DNA of 64,000 nt, from assembly GCA_002050165.1 (NCBI GenBank), contig MWSW01000019.1:1-64000 (forward strand), read 5' to 3'. Under the pieces are notes generated by a model. It worked only from the letters and a program-made list of their open reading frames with translations. It searched no databases and was not told the origin of the DNA. The stretch is from Candidatus Tepidiaquacellales bacterium OLB4/UTCHB1. GTDB lineage: Bacteria > Bacteroidota > Ignavibacteria > Tepidaquicellales > Tepidaquicellaceae. Positions within the stretch are counted from its first letter, which is position 1, and the number at the start of each line of letters is the position of its first letter. A program made the translations under genes and the position numbers. Below, piece after piece: positions 29,532-38,115 of the stretch.

Positions 29532-29563
29532 AAAAAAGCCAACCTGATAAAGCAAGGTCGGCT
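29532..29563 (-). terminator. Rho-independent terminator after the acyl-CoA dehydrogenase gene
   Basis: Read on the minus strand, AGCCGACCT (29563-29555) pairs with AGGTTGGCT (29545-29537) over 9 bp with one G-U wobble, followed by a run of six T (29537-29532). On the plus strand the same site would have an A-C mismatch and no T run, so it acts on minus-strand transcripts. It lies 21 nt beyond the stop of the gene at 29585. Confidence 0.85.
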
Positions 29564-29584
29564 ATTGTTTTCAAACCGGGATTA

Positions 29585-30730
29585 TTAAAATTGATTAATA
29601 ATGTGTCGGGCAATGATTAATTTCTGAACTTCCGAAGTCCCTTCACCGATTGTCATTAATTTTACATCTCGGTAGAGTTTTTCAACCGGAAATTCTTTAA
29701 TAAACCCGTATCCACCGTGAATCTGTATTGCCTCGTTTGTAGCTTTTGTTGCAATCTCGCTTGCGAAATACTTGGCCATTGATGCGGCGAGGTTGATATC
29801 TTTACCATGCTCTTTCAGGTAAGCGGCTTTATATGTAAGCAATCGGGCAGCTTCTATTTCAGTTGCCATATCGGATAGCTTGAACTGTGTTGACTGAAAC
29901 TTGGATAGGCTTTGACCGAATTGTTTGCGTTCAAGCGAATATTTCAGTGAATGTTCAAAAGCGCCTTGCGCGATACCGACTGACAGTGCAGCAATTGCAA
30001 TCCGACCGCCATCAAGTATTTGCAGAGCTTGTTTAAAGCCTGCTCCTTCTTCCCCGATTAAATTTTCAGCCGGGACTTCGAGATTTTCAAAAATCAACTC
30101 GGCTGTATCAGAGGCTCTCATACCGAGTTTGTTTTCCTTTTTCCCAACTTTAAAACCGCTCCATCCTTTTTCCACGATGAATGCGGAAATTCCTTTGTTA
30201 CCCAACGACTTGTCGGTTACTGCCATTACAACCGCAGTTTCCCCAACGTTTCCGTGCGTAATGAAAATTTTACTTCCATTCAAAACATAGTGCCCGTTCC
30301 TGCGTTCAGCTGTTGTTGCCATAGCTCCCGCATCGCTACCTGAAACATTTTCAGTTAACCCCCAAGCTCCAAGTTTATTACCTGAAGTAAGATCGGGCAG
30401 ATATTTCTTTTTCAAATCATCATTTGAAAATGAATAAATATGATTCGTACAAAGACCATTGTGAGCTGCGATTGTTAAGCCCATCGAGGGATCAACCTTT
30501 GAAATTTCTTCTATGATTATTGCATATTCGGTAATAGAAAAACCGGATCCTCCATACTCTTCAGGGAAAATTATTCCGAGGAAACCTATATCGCCGAGTT
30601 TTTTGGCAATTTCCATCGGAAATTCCTGTGATTCATCGAAATCCATTACAACCGGTGCAATTTCGTTTTGTGCGAAATCCCTCGCAAGCTTTTGTACTTC
30701 GAGTTCTCTTTCTGTAAGTTTAAAGTTCAT
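29585..30730 (-). CDS. Acyl-CoA dehydrogenase
   Basis: This FAD enzyme oxidises acyl-CoA to enoyl-CoA in fatty-acid or amino-acid breakdown. The 381-aa protein has the normal three-part fold: an N-terminal helical domain, a beta middle domain with WGLTENVSGSDAGAMATT (FAD site), and a C-terminal helical domain with RKQFGQSLSKFQ and QIHGGYGFIKEFPVEKLYRD. The catalytic glutamate is expected in MTIGEGTSEVQK, close to the place used by butyryl- and short-chain enzymes. Chain-length preference cannot be fixed by eye. It appears to be a single-gene unit with its own terminator. The thiolase (35792) and acs are about 2 to 6 kb away and may act in the same metabolism. Confidence 0.93.
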   Translation of the reverse strand: MNFKLTERELEVQKLARDFAQNEIAPVVMDFDESQEFPMEIAKKLGDIGFLGIIFPEEYGGSGFSITEYAIIIEEISKVDPSMGLTIAAHNGLCTNHIYSFSNDDLKKKYLPDLTSGNKLGAWGLTENVSGSDAGAMATTAERRNGHYVLNGSKIFITHGNVGETAVVMAVTDKSLGNKGISAFIVEKGWSGFKVGKKENKLGMRASDTAELIFENLEVPAENLIGEEGAGFKQALQILDGGRIAIAALSVGIAQGAFEHSLKYSLERKQFGQSLSKFQSTQFKLSDMATEIEAARLLTYKAAYLKEHGKDINLAASMAKYFASEIATKATNEAIQIHGGYGFIKEFPVEKLYRDVKLMTIGEGTSEVQKLIIARHIINQF

Positions 30731-30977
30731 TTAGATGTGTTTGCATTAAATAGATTTCCAATATATTGATTGTAAAAATTTATTTATAGCTATAATGATT
30801 TGACATTTTAAAATCTTAAAATTGTCGTGAAACCGGAGAAATTGCCCTTTGATAAGATCTCAATCTGCCATTATTGCAGGTAACAAGAAGTAAAGTGGGA
30901 AATTGAAAAAATGTTTAAGTTTTGAAAATAAATCTATCGGGGAATACGGAAAGTTTTATGTGTTTTCTTAAATTTTG

Positions 30978-31556
30978 TTAATTTTTTAGTCTACGGCTTC
31001 CGGGTTTTGAGACGGGAATTGCCTTTAACCATGCGGGAATTTCGTTTTCATGGAACTTGATTATCTCTACCTTTGCGAGCGATTGATAATCACAACCGAA
31101 ATTAATTCGAGAGTTGCTGCGGTCGATAATAACACCAACGCCAACCGGACGTGCTCCCAATTGTCTTACCAATTCGATAACTTCAATTACACTGCCCCCG
31201 GTTGTAATTACGTCTTCAACCACAAATACATTTTCACCTTTAGAAATATTGAAACCGCGACGAAGCGTCATTTCTCCATTTTCACGTTCCGCGAATATTG
31301 TCCTGCACCCAAGTTGCCTGCCCACTTCTGTTCCGAATACAATTCCTCCTACTGCAGGTGAGATGACTACATCAGGTTTCAAATCCGGAAAACGTTTAAT
31401 GACTTCTGATGAAAAGCAAGTATTGTACTTAGGATATTGTAGCACCTTCGCGCATTGAAAATAATGAGGACTATGCAATCCCGAAGTCAGAATAAAATGA
31501 CCCTCGAGCATTGCGCCGGTTTCTTTGAAAATTTGCAATACATCCTTACTGTCCAT
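30978..31556 (-). CDS. pyrE: Orotate phosphoribosyltransferase
   Basis: PyrE joins orotate to PRPP to form OMP, the substrate of PyrF. The 192-aa protein shows GHFILTSGLHSPHYFQCAKV near the N-terminus and the PRPP-binding signature VFVVEDVITTGGSVIEVIE, with AVGGIVFGTEVGRQLGC between them. The active-site region FAERENGEMTLRRGF is conserved. Its start overlaps the murI stop by one base (TAATG on the minus strand), so it is the second gene of a murI-pyrE unit. The 247-bp gap beyond its stop, up to the acyl-CoA dehydrogenase gene, is AT-rich and shows no gene. Confidence 0.95.
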   Translation of the reverse strand: MDSKDVLQIFKETGAMLEGHFILTSGLHSPHYFQCAKVLQYPKYNTCFSSEVIKRFPDLKPDVVISPAVGGIVFGTEVGRQLGCRTIFAERENGEMTLRRGFNISKGENVFVVEDVITTGGSVIEVIELVRQLGARPVGVGVIIDRSNSRINFGCDYQSLAKVEIIKFHENEIPAWLKAIPVSKPGSRRLKN

Positions 31557-32374
31557 TAACTGATTTTAATTTTGTTAACTTGAGTAATTTTCTCTTCGAG
31601 AAATCTTTCAGCCACAACATGGAAATTGTTTGGAGTATCCGTTACATAGAATTTCCGGTATCCCTTCTTTTTACTTTTGTTCAATAGATTTTTCTTTTGT
31701 AAAATAGCGCGTGCATATTTGGCAGTTTCAATTCCCGGATCAATGAGTGTTATTTTCTTTCCCATTACATTTGAGATTGTTTTTTTTAGTATCGGGTAAT
31801 GAGTGCAACCCATTATCAAAGTATCAATTCTGCTTTCTCTCAAAGGTGTCAGGTACTCCTTAGCAGTCAGTTTAGCGATTTTATTATCCGCCCATCCGTC
31901 CTCTGCAATTTGCACAAACAGGCTGCAAGCTTTTGAATAAATTTTTGCTTCGGGGAGTTTTCGTTTAATTTTTCTCGCATATGAACCGCTTCTCACAGTT
32001 CCAGCAGTGCCGATTATTCCGATGTGATTATTTGAAGTGTTTGATACAGCAGCATTTGCACCCGGCTCGATTACTCCGATTACTGGTATTTTGGTTAGGC
32101 GTGAGATAAAAGGTAAAGCGTATGAAGAAGCTGTATTGCAAGCGACTATGACAATTTTAACCTTTTTCTTTAACAAAAATTTCAAACACTCAATCGAATA
32201 AGAAATTACCGTTTCCTTCGATTTTGTCCCGTAAGGAAGACGAGCGTTATCGCCTAAATAAATTATATTCTCATTCGGCATTAACTGCGATACTGAATGC
32301 ATCACAGTCAGACCGCCGACACCTGAATCAAATATGCCTACCGGACTTGTTGATGTGAATTGAGGTTTAAACAA
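31556..32374 (-). CDS. murI: Glutamate racemase
   Basis: MurI makes D-glutamate for peptidoglycan. The 272-aa protein has both catalytic cysteines: Cys79 in IVIVACNTASSYALP and Cys190 in TLIMGCTHYPIL. The N-terminal GIFDSGVGGLTVMHSV (Asp16) and YLGDNARLPYGTKS are the other family blocks. It is the first gene of a minus-strand pair with pyrE and diverges from acs across about 250 bp. The two-cysteine arrangement indicates an active racemase rather than a homologous decarboxylase. Confidence 0.95.
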   Translation of the reverse strand: MFKPQFTSTSPVGIFDSGVGGLTVMHSVSQLMPNENIIYLGDNARLPYGTKSKETVISYSIECLKFLLKKKVKIVIVACNTASSYALPFISRLTKIPVIGVIEPGANAAVSNTSNNHIGIIGTAGTVRSGSYARKIKRKLPEAKIYSKACSLFVQIAEDGWADNKIAKLTAKEYLTPLRESRIDTLIMGCTHYPILKKTISNVMGKKITLIDPGIETAKYARAILQKKNLLNKSKKKGYRKFYVTDTPNNFHVVAERFLEEKITQVNKIKIS

Positions 32375-32628
32375 GGATAATTTTGTTCTGCAAAATAATC
32401 TATGTTCATGACGTATTAAATGGAATTTTGAATTCAGCTAATAATAATTGATGAAATCTGAGTATGAAGATTAAAACTCAAGCAAATGTTTATAACTGAC
32501 GAAAAAAATCGAACACTTTTTTTAACCGAAAGAACAAACACAGTTTGAAATTCAAGCTGAATCTATGTTTATATTTTAATCTGTTATTGGTATTTTTCTC
32601 AATTAATTTAATAACAAATATTCATCAA

Positions 32629-34590
32629 ATGGCCAAAGCCGAATCGCAAAAAATTACATCGCTCTCAAAAGAGAGAAGGACATTCAAGCCCTCTCAGTCA
32701 TTTTCAAAAAATGCAATTATAAGTTCGATGGCACAGTACAAAAAAATGTATAGGGAATCTATTAAGAATCCCGATAAGTTCTGGGCAAAGATTGCATCTG
32801 AAATTCACTGGTTTAAGAAATGGAAGAAAGTATCCCAATGGAAAGCGCCACATTCAAAGTGGTTTATTGGCGGGAAGTTGAATATGTCATACAACTGTCT
32901 TGACAGGCATATTGTAACACACAGACGTAATAAGGTTGCAATATTTTTCGAGGGTGAAAAGGGCGATTCAATTTCATTAACCTATCATCAGTTATATATT
33001 CAGGTCAATAAATTTGCAAACGTTCTGAAAGGTAATGGGATTAAAAAGGGGGACCGTGTTTGCCTCTATATGCCGTTAATACCTGAAGCAATTATTGCTA
33101 TGCTTGCATGTACAAGGATAGGCGCAATTCACTCAATAGTTTTCGGCGGGTTTTCATCGCAAGCTTTAATTGACAGGATAAATGACGCTAAAGCAAAATT
33201 GGTTGTTACCGCTGATGGCTGTTCAAGACGTGGAAAAATTATAAAGCTCAAAGATGCGGTTGATAAAGCAATAATTGAATGTCCGTCAGTTCAGAATGTA
33301 ATAGTAGTTAAACGTGCGTCTAATCCTATCAAATTTAATGAAATGATGGATAAATGGTATCACGTAGAGATGGAAGATGCCGAAGAATACTGTAAACCTG
33401 CGGAACTTGATTCGGAACATCCATTGTATATTTTATACACAAGCGGAACAACTGGTAAGCCTAAAGGAATACTCCACACAACCGGCGGTTATTCTGTATT
33501 TACTTACATAACGACAAAGTATGTTTTTGATTTAAAAGATGAAGATGTCTTTTGGTGTACCGCTGATGTCGGTTGGGTTACCGGGCATAGTTATGTTACA
33601 TACGGTCCGCTTCAAAATGGCGCAACCGTGGTAATATACGAAGGTGCTCCCAATTACCCTGAACCCGACCGTTTCTGGAAGATAATTGACAAATATAAAG
33701 TAACTATATTTTATACCGCTCCTACTGCCATCAGAGCTTTTATAAAATGGGGAGATCACTGGGTTGAAAGGCACAAACTCGACTCGCTTAGATTGCTTGG
33801 TACAGTTGGTGAACCGATAAATCCCGAAGCCTGGATGTGGTATCATAAAGTAGTCGGGAAAAAACGATGTCCGATAGTTGATACATGGTGGCAAACTGAA
33901 ACCGGTGTGATCATGATTTCACCATTACCCGGTGCAATTCCGACTAAACCGGGTTCAGCTACATTGCCATTTTTTGGAGTTGAACCGATGGTTGTTGATA
34001 AGCAGGGTAAACCCGTACCGAAAGGTACAGGTGGTTTTTTAATAATTAAGAAACACTGGCCCTCTATTTTGAGGACGATCTATGGAGATGATGCACGGTT
34101 TAAGAAACAATATTTCAGTGATTATCCTGGACTATATTTTTCCGGTGACGGTGCAAGGCAGGATAAAGACGGATATTTCTGGGTAATGGGAAGGGTTGAC
34201 GATGTGATAAACGTAAGTGGTCACCGTCTCGGAACAGCCGAGATTGAATCTGCATTGGTGTCACATCAGAAAGTTGCTGAAGCGGCAGTTGTTGGAAAAC
34301 CGGATGAAATTAAAGGGAGCTCGATTTGTGCATTTGTAACCCTTGAAGCTAGCCACACTCCGTCTAATGAATTGAAGGAAGAGCTCAAACAATGGGTTGT
34401 AACAGAAATCGGAGCGCTTGCTAGACCGGATGAAATACGATTTACAGATGGATTACCGAAAACACGAAGCGGAAAAATTATGAGAAGGTTGCTAAGGGAA
34501 CTTGCATCAAGCGGTGTAGTGAAGGGTGATACAACCACATTAGAGGATTTCAGTGTACTTGAAAAACTCCGTCAGGAAGAAGAAGATTGA
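32629..34590 (+). CDS. acs: Acetyl-CoA synthetase (AMP-forming)
   Basis: Acs activates acetate to acetyl-CoA through acetyl-AMP. From ATG 32629 the protein is 653 aa, the normal family size. The frame is open back to TTG 32545, which would add 28 hydrophobic residues resembling a signal peptide. That is unlikely for a cytosolic enzyme. Motifs seen are [20 protein letters not shown] (phosphate loop), [43 protein letters not shown] and the C-terminal [15 protein letters not shown] with the lysine that is acetylated in regulated Acs enzymes. Its stop overlaps the start of a small lipoprotein gene (TTGA). Confidence 0.94.
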   Translation: MAKAESQKITSLSKERRTFKPSQSFSKNAIISSMAQYKKMYRESIKNPDKFWAKIASEIHWFKKWKKVSQWKAPHSKWFIGGKLNMSYNCLDRHIVTHRRNKVAIFFEGEKGDSISLTYHQLYIQVNKFANVLKGNGIKKGDRVCLYMPLIPEAIIAMLACTRIGAIHSIVFGGFSSQALIDRINDAKAKLVVTADGCSRRGKIIKLKDAVDKAIIECPSVQNVIVVKRASNPIKFNEMMDKWYHVEMEDAEEYCKPAELDSEHPLYILYTSGTTGKPKGILHTTGGYSVFTYITTKYVFDLKDEDVFWCTADVGWVTGHSYVTYGPLQNGATVVIYEGAPNYPEPDRFWKIIDKYKVTIFYTAPTAIRAFIKWGDHWVERHKLDSLRLLGTVGEPINPEAWMWYHKVVGKKRCPIVDTWWQTETGVIMISPLPGAIPTKPGSATLPFFGVEPMVVDKQGKPVPKGTGGFLIIKKHWPSILRTIYGDDARFKKQYFSDYPGLYFSGDGARQDKDGYFWVMGRVDDVINVSGHRLGTAEIESALVSHQKVAEAAVVGKPDEIKGSSICAFVTLEASHTPSNELKEELKQWVVTEIGALARPDEIRFTDGLPKTRSGKIMRRLLRELASSGVVKGDTTTLEDFSVLEKLRQEEED

Positions 34591-35120
34591 AATTAATTTA
34601 TTTTATTCTCCCGATAATTTTGCTGTTTTGCAGTTGCTCATCCCTCCACGAAGAGGAAGAAATTGTATCTGTTGCGGATTCGACAGAATCCGACTCTCGT
34701 GATATTATGACCGAAACGATAGCTCCATTTAGGGTTGAAGATAAAATTCTGCAGTTATTTCTTGATGACCTCAAGTTTTCTGTTGAATCCAGCAACTGGG
34801 AACGGGTAATTATGTTTTTCAATTCGGATATTACAGGGAATACCGGGATACACAAATCTCAACTTCAGGGGACAATTCTCAAAGGTTTTAACCTCGACGG
34901 ACAAAATGAGCCGGCAAATAAATCAGGGGATAATTCTGAAATGTCAATTTTGAATAATATCAGGGAATTTAATTATTCGGAAATTTCAAATCTCGAAACA
35001 AAAATGATGATGATGGTTGTAAATGGCAAAGTGAAATTTCACACTGGCAATGACCGGAAATTCTCATTTTACTTGTACCGGAGCGGGAATAGTTTTAAAA
35101 TATTATCGCCGACTAAGTAA
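34587..35120 (+). CDS. Putative lipoprotein, unknown function
   Basis: The 177-aa product starts at TTG 34587, inside the acs stop codon. The N-terminus [19 protein letters not shown] is a lipoprotein-type signal peptide with candidate lipid-bearing cysteines at 15 and 17. An acidic, Ser-rich linker ([18 protein letters not shown]) follows. The C-terminal half ([18 protein letters not shown] and [17 protein letters not shown]) looks like a small alpha+beta domain, possibly of the DUF4440/NTF2-like kind, but I do not recognise it with confidence. Its coupling to acs is surprising and may only reflect gene packing. Confidence 0.6.
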   Translation: MKLIYFILPIILLFCSCSSLHEEEEIVSVADSTESDSRDIMTETIAPFRVEDKILQLFLDDLKFSVESSNWERVIMFFNSDITGNTGIHKSQLQGTILKGFNLDGQNEPANKSGDNSEMSILNNIREFNYSEISNLETKMMMMVVNGKVKFHTGNDRKFSFYLYRSGNSFKILSPTK

Positions 35121-35189
35121 AAAATTTGATTGGAAAACGATAGCTAGTTAAAAAAACTAACCAAAGGTTATTAAATACAAAAATCAAAA

Positions 35190-35795
35190 ATGAAATTCTT
35201 TTTTCCTGTTATTACATTTCTGAGTATAATTTTTTGTTCAGTGTCATTTGCTGATTCACCCATAACTTCAACGACATTTTATGAAGTTTATTTATACAAT
35301 TCAATGATAGACGAAGCTAAACATTGCGGATATATGTCAAAGGAAAATGCAAAATATTTAAACAATGATTCCAATCCTGTCGAGATGAAAGCCGCTCTGA
35401 TAAATGCACTTGGATGGGATGAATCAGGTAAGAATAATGCAAATCTTTACAGTAAGTATATTTACGGTAAAAACTGGGATGAGCTTGATTTAGAGCAAAT
35501 GTCTGCGCCTCAGCTAATGGTTCTGGGTTATCTCGTGGTTATGGATGATTATTTCAAACCGGAAGTGGCTTTACCGATTCTGGAGAAAGCGCTTCAAAAG
35601 GACAAATATAGTTATACAATTAATGTCATACATTCCTTAATCAAAGCACAGTTGGTTATGAACGAAGATTTTTGTGAAGTCTGGAAGGTTTACTATAATG
35701 TAAATTCAAATAAGAATCTATTACCTGATTTAACTCCACAGGCTAAAGAGATTATATATAATTACATGTTAGTATATAAATCTTATTGCCAATGA
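35190..35795 (+). CDS. Putative exported helical protein, unknown function
   Basis: The 201-aa protein has a signal peptide (MKFFFPVITFLSIIFCSVSFA, cut before DSP) and a mature part that looks mainly helical, with FKPEVALPILEKALQKDKYS reminiscent of a TPR-like unit. Four cysteines are spread through the mature protein, which may form disulfides in the periplasm. I do not recognise a family. The last codons overlap the thiolase start (ATGA at 35792-35795), so the two are translated together. There is no visible link in function. Confidence 0.6.
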   Translation: MKFFFPVITFLSIIFCSVSFADSPITSTTFYEVYLYNSMIDEAKHCGYMSKENAKYLNNDSNPVEMKAALINALGWDESGKNNANLYSKYIYGKNWDELDLEQMSAPQLMVLGYLVVMDDYFKPEVALPILEKALQKDKYSYTINVIHSLIKAQLVMNEDFCEVWKVYYNVNSNKNLLPDLTPQAKEIIYNYMLVYKSYCQ

Positions 35796-36997
35796 AACCA
35801 AGGGAAGTATTTATAATTGATGCAATCCGAACACCGATCGGGAAATTTGCAGGATCGTTAAGCACGGTGAGACCGGATGACCTTGAGACTTTGCTGATAA
35901 AAGAAATCGTTAAACGGAATTTCAACGGAGTTCCTTTGTCAGAAATTGAAGATGTAATCTTAGGGAATGCAAATGGCGCCGGAGAGGAAAACAGGAATAT
36001 TGCGAGAATGTGTGTTTTACTTTCAGGATTGGATATTAAAACTTCCGGTGTAACTGTAAACCGTTTATGCGGTTCGGGCATGCAGGCGTTTATTGACGGA
36101 GTACGGGCGATACGGAATAACGATGGCGATTGTTATCTCGTCGGTGGGGTTGAATCAATGTCACGGGCTCCTTTTGTTATTGCAAAAAATAAAGATCCGT
36201 TCGGACGAAATGCAGAAATGTACGATACAACCATTGGGTGGAGATTTACAAACCCTGTCCTTGCAAAATTACACTATCCGTTTTCAATGGGTGAAACTGC
36301 CGAAAATGTTGCGGAAAAGTATTCGGTGTCGCGGGAAAGACAAGATAAGTTTGCATATAATTCACAGATGAAGGCAAAAGCTGCAATTGAAGCCGGAAAG
36401 TTCAAGCCGGAGATTGTTCCTGTAGAAATAAAGGGGAAGAGGGAAACTGTAATTTTTGATACGGATGAATTTCCGAGGTTTGACACAACTATTGAAGCAT
36501 TGGCAAAACTTAAGCCTGCATTCAGGGAGGGGGGAACTGTTACAGCAGGAAATTCGAGCGGGATAAACGACGGCGCCAGTTTGCTAATGATTGCATCGGA
36601 AGAATTTGTCTCGAAATATAATTTGAAACCACGAGCAAGATATGTATCGTCTGCAGTTGTAGGTGTTGATCCGTCATGTATGGGAATCGGTCCAGTCCCG
36701 GCAACTAAAAAAGCTCTTTCCAAAGCCGGATTAAACCTTAGCGACATTAATCTTATTGAACTAAATGAAGCTTTTGCTGCTCAGTCCATTGCCTGTATTG
36801 ACCTCCTGGGTCTTGAACCGGAAAAAATTAACGTAAATGGAGGAGCAATTGCGCTCGGACATCCGTTGGGAAGCACTGGTTCAAGAATTATCGTAACATT
36901 ACTGAATGAACTTGAGAGGAAACAGGCGCGGTATGGTTTGGCAACGATGTGTATCGGCGTCGGCCAAGGGATTGCTTCAATTATTGAACGGATATAA
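35792..36997 (+). CDS. Acetyl-CoA acetyltransferase / 3-ketoacyl-CoA thiolase
   Basis: Thiolases cleave or form 3-ketoacyl-CoA. From ATG 35792, which overlaps the upstream stop as ATGA, the protein is 401 aa. A TTG at 35786 would add two residues. The acylated cysteine is Cys93 in VNRLCGSGMQAF. The other catalytic residues lie in ALGHPLGSTGSR (His) and TMCIGVGQGIA (Cys387). The N-terminal IIDAIRTPIGKFAGSL is the classical start. The SGMQAF and GNSSGINDGAS blocks fit the degradative AtoB/PcaF/FadA group, but the substrate length is undecided. It fits with the nearby acyl-CoA dehydrogenase and Acs in acyl-CoA metabolism. Confidence 0.92.
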   Translation: MKPREVFIIDAIRTPIGKFAGSLSTVRPDDLETLLIKEIVKRNFNGVPLSEIEDVILGNANGAGEENRNIARMCVLLSGLDIKTSGVTVNRLCGSGMQAFIDGVRAIRNNDGDCYLVGGVESMSRAPFVIAKNKDPFGRNAEMYDTTIGWRFTNPVLAKLHYPFSMGETAENVAEKYSVSRERQDKFAYNSQMKAKAAIEAGKFKPEIVPVEIKGKRETVIFDTDEFPRFDTTIEALAKLKPAFREGGTVTAGNSSGINDGASLLMIASEEFVSKYNLKPRARYVSSAVVGVDPSCMGIGPVPATKKALSKAGLNLSDINLIELNEAFAAQSIACIDLLGLEPEKINVNGGAIALGHPLGSTGSRIIVTLLNELERKQARYGLATMCIGVGQGIASIIERI

Positions 36998-37004
36998 CTT
37001 AGTA

Positions 37005-37577
37005 ATGACCTACCCTAACCAATTATCTTTATTAAGGATTATACTTGCCCCGGTTTTTCTTGTTTTGTATATGATTGACGGAATGTTTTACAAAGAAATT
37101 GCCATTGCAGTTTTTTTTGTTGCGGTTTTAACTGATTGGTATGACGGAGTTATTGCCAGAAGATACGGAATGACGTCAAGATTAGGCGTGTTTTTAGACC
37201 CGCTCGCTGATAAGGTTTTAACGTCTTTCGCGTTCTTGCTTTTTTACATTATCGGGATTATGCCACTTTGGATGCTCATTGTAATTATAGTCCGCGATAT
37301 AGGAATCACACTGTTGAGGTCGCTTCAGGAATATAAGGGTAAAACCTTACCCACAAAGTTTTCAGCTAAAGTCAAAACCTTTATCCAGATGTCATACATT
37401 TTTTTAATACTGTTGATTCTACTTATGATTGAACTGTTTCCACAAAGTGAAATTGTAAAAATTTCAGAAGGGTTTTTAAATTCTGATTTGAATTATGTAT
37501 TACTTTTTGGCATAACGATAATTACTTTATATACAGGTTTGCAATATCTGTTTGACTTAAGAAAGTATTCAGGATGA
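37005..37577 (+). CDS. pgsA: CDP-diacylglycerol-glycerol-3-phosphate 3-phosphatidyltransferase
   Basis: PgsA makes phosphatidylglycerol phosphate at the inner membrane. Reading from ATG 37005 gives 190 aa beginning MTYPNQLSLLRIILAP, the normal family start. The frame is open another 33 codons upstream, but that region lies inside the thiolase gene and looks like an out-of-frame shadow. The CDP-alcohol phosphotransferase signature is complete: DWYDGVIARRYGMTSRLG followed by VFLDPLADKV, giving the D-G-A-R-G-D-D pattern. About five membrane helices are visible. It overlaps pgpA by ATGA, so the two consecutive steps of phosphatidylglycerol synthesis are coupled. Confidence 0.94.
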   Translation: MTYPNQLSLLRIILAPVFLVLYMIDGMFYKEIAIAVFFVAVLTDWYDGVIARRYGMTSRLGVFLDPLADKVLTSFAFLLFYIIGIMPLWMLIVIIVRDIGITLLRSLQEYKGKTLPTKFSAKVKTFIQMSYIFLILLILLMIELFPQSEIVKISEGFLNSDLNYVLLFGITIITLYTGLQYLFDLRKYSG

Positions 37578-38107
37578 GGTTTCATAAAAAAAGACTCGTC
37601 GTAAACCCGGAACATAAAGTCGGACTTATTAACAATATTATCGGATCGGGATTATTCACCGGATATTTTCCGTTCGCAAGTGGTACAGTGGCAAGCCTGG
37701 TTGCTTGTATCGTATTTTTTATCCCGGGAATAAATATCTTTATACTTGGGTCAATAATTTTAGTTTTTTTTATTCTCGGTATTTATTCTGCAAACGATAT
37801 GATGAAAAAATACGGCAGCGATCCACATGAGGTTGTTATAGATGAGTTCGTTGGAATGTGGGTTTCAGGATTATTCATTGTTTTTTATTTTGACGCGGCT
37901 GAATTTGATGTTAAAATATTGATGACCGGAGTTGCATTTATTAGTTTCAGAATTTTCGATATTATAAAACTCGCTCCCGCAAAATATTTTGATAAAATAG
38001 ATTCACCAGTCGGTATAATGATGGATGATGTTATAGCTGCAATATATGCAGGGATTGTAACTTTTATTGTTAACGGATTTATAACAGGTTATTTGATAAA
38101 TCAATAG
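37574..38107 (+). CDS. pgpA: Phosphatidylglycerophosphatase A
   Basis: PgpA removes phosphate from phosphatidylglycerol phosphate, the step after PgsA. The 177-aa membrane protein shows the family blocks FPFASGTVASLVAC, DPHEVVIDEFVGMW (metal-binding acidic residues), FRIFDIIKLAPAKYFD and MDDVIAAIYAG. It overlaps pgsA by four bases (ATGA) and lies 8 nt before cinA. The gene pair pgsA-pgpA explains most of the anionic phospholipid pathway in one place. Confidence 0.93.
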   Translation: MRFHKKRLVVNPEHKVGLINNIIGSGLFTGYFPFASGTVASLVACIVFFIPGINIFILGSIILVFFILGIYSANDMMKKYGSDPHEVVIDEFVGMWVSGLFIVFYFDAAEFDVKILMTGVAFISFRIFDIIKLAPAKYFDKIDSPVGIMMDDVIAAIYAGIVTFIVNGFITGYLINQ

Positions 38108-38115
38108 AACCCGCC

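Noticed and set aside
30731-30977. Possible small RNA or gene in the 247-bp gap between pyrE and the acyl-CoA dehydrogenase
   Set aside because: AT-rich sequence with only a short CTGC/GCAG pairing and no convincing promoter-hairpin-T run order or open frame.
32545-32628. Hydrophobic 28-residue N-terminal extension of acetyl-CoA synthetase from TTG 32545
   Set aside because: Acs is cytosolic and the remaining length from ATG 32629 matches the family. The extension is best read as the AT-rich leader translated by chance.
36906-37004. 33-codon upstream extension of pgsA
   Set aside because: It lies inside the thiolase gene in another frame, and the family start (MTYPNQLSLLRII) begins at 37005.
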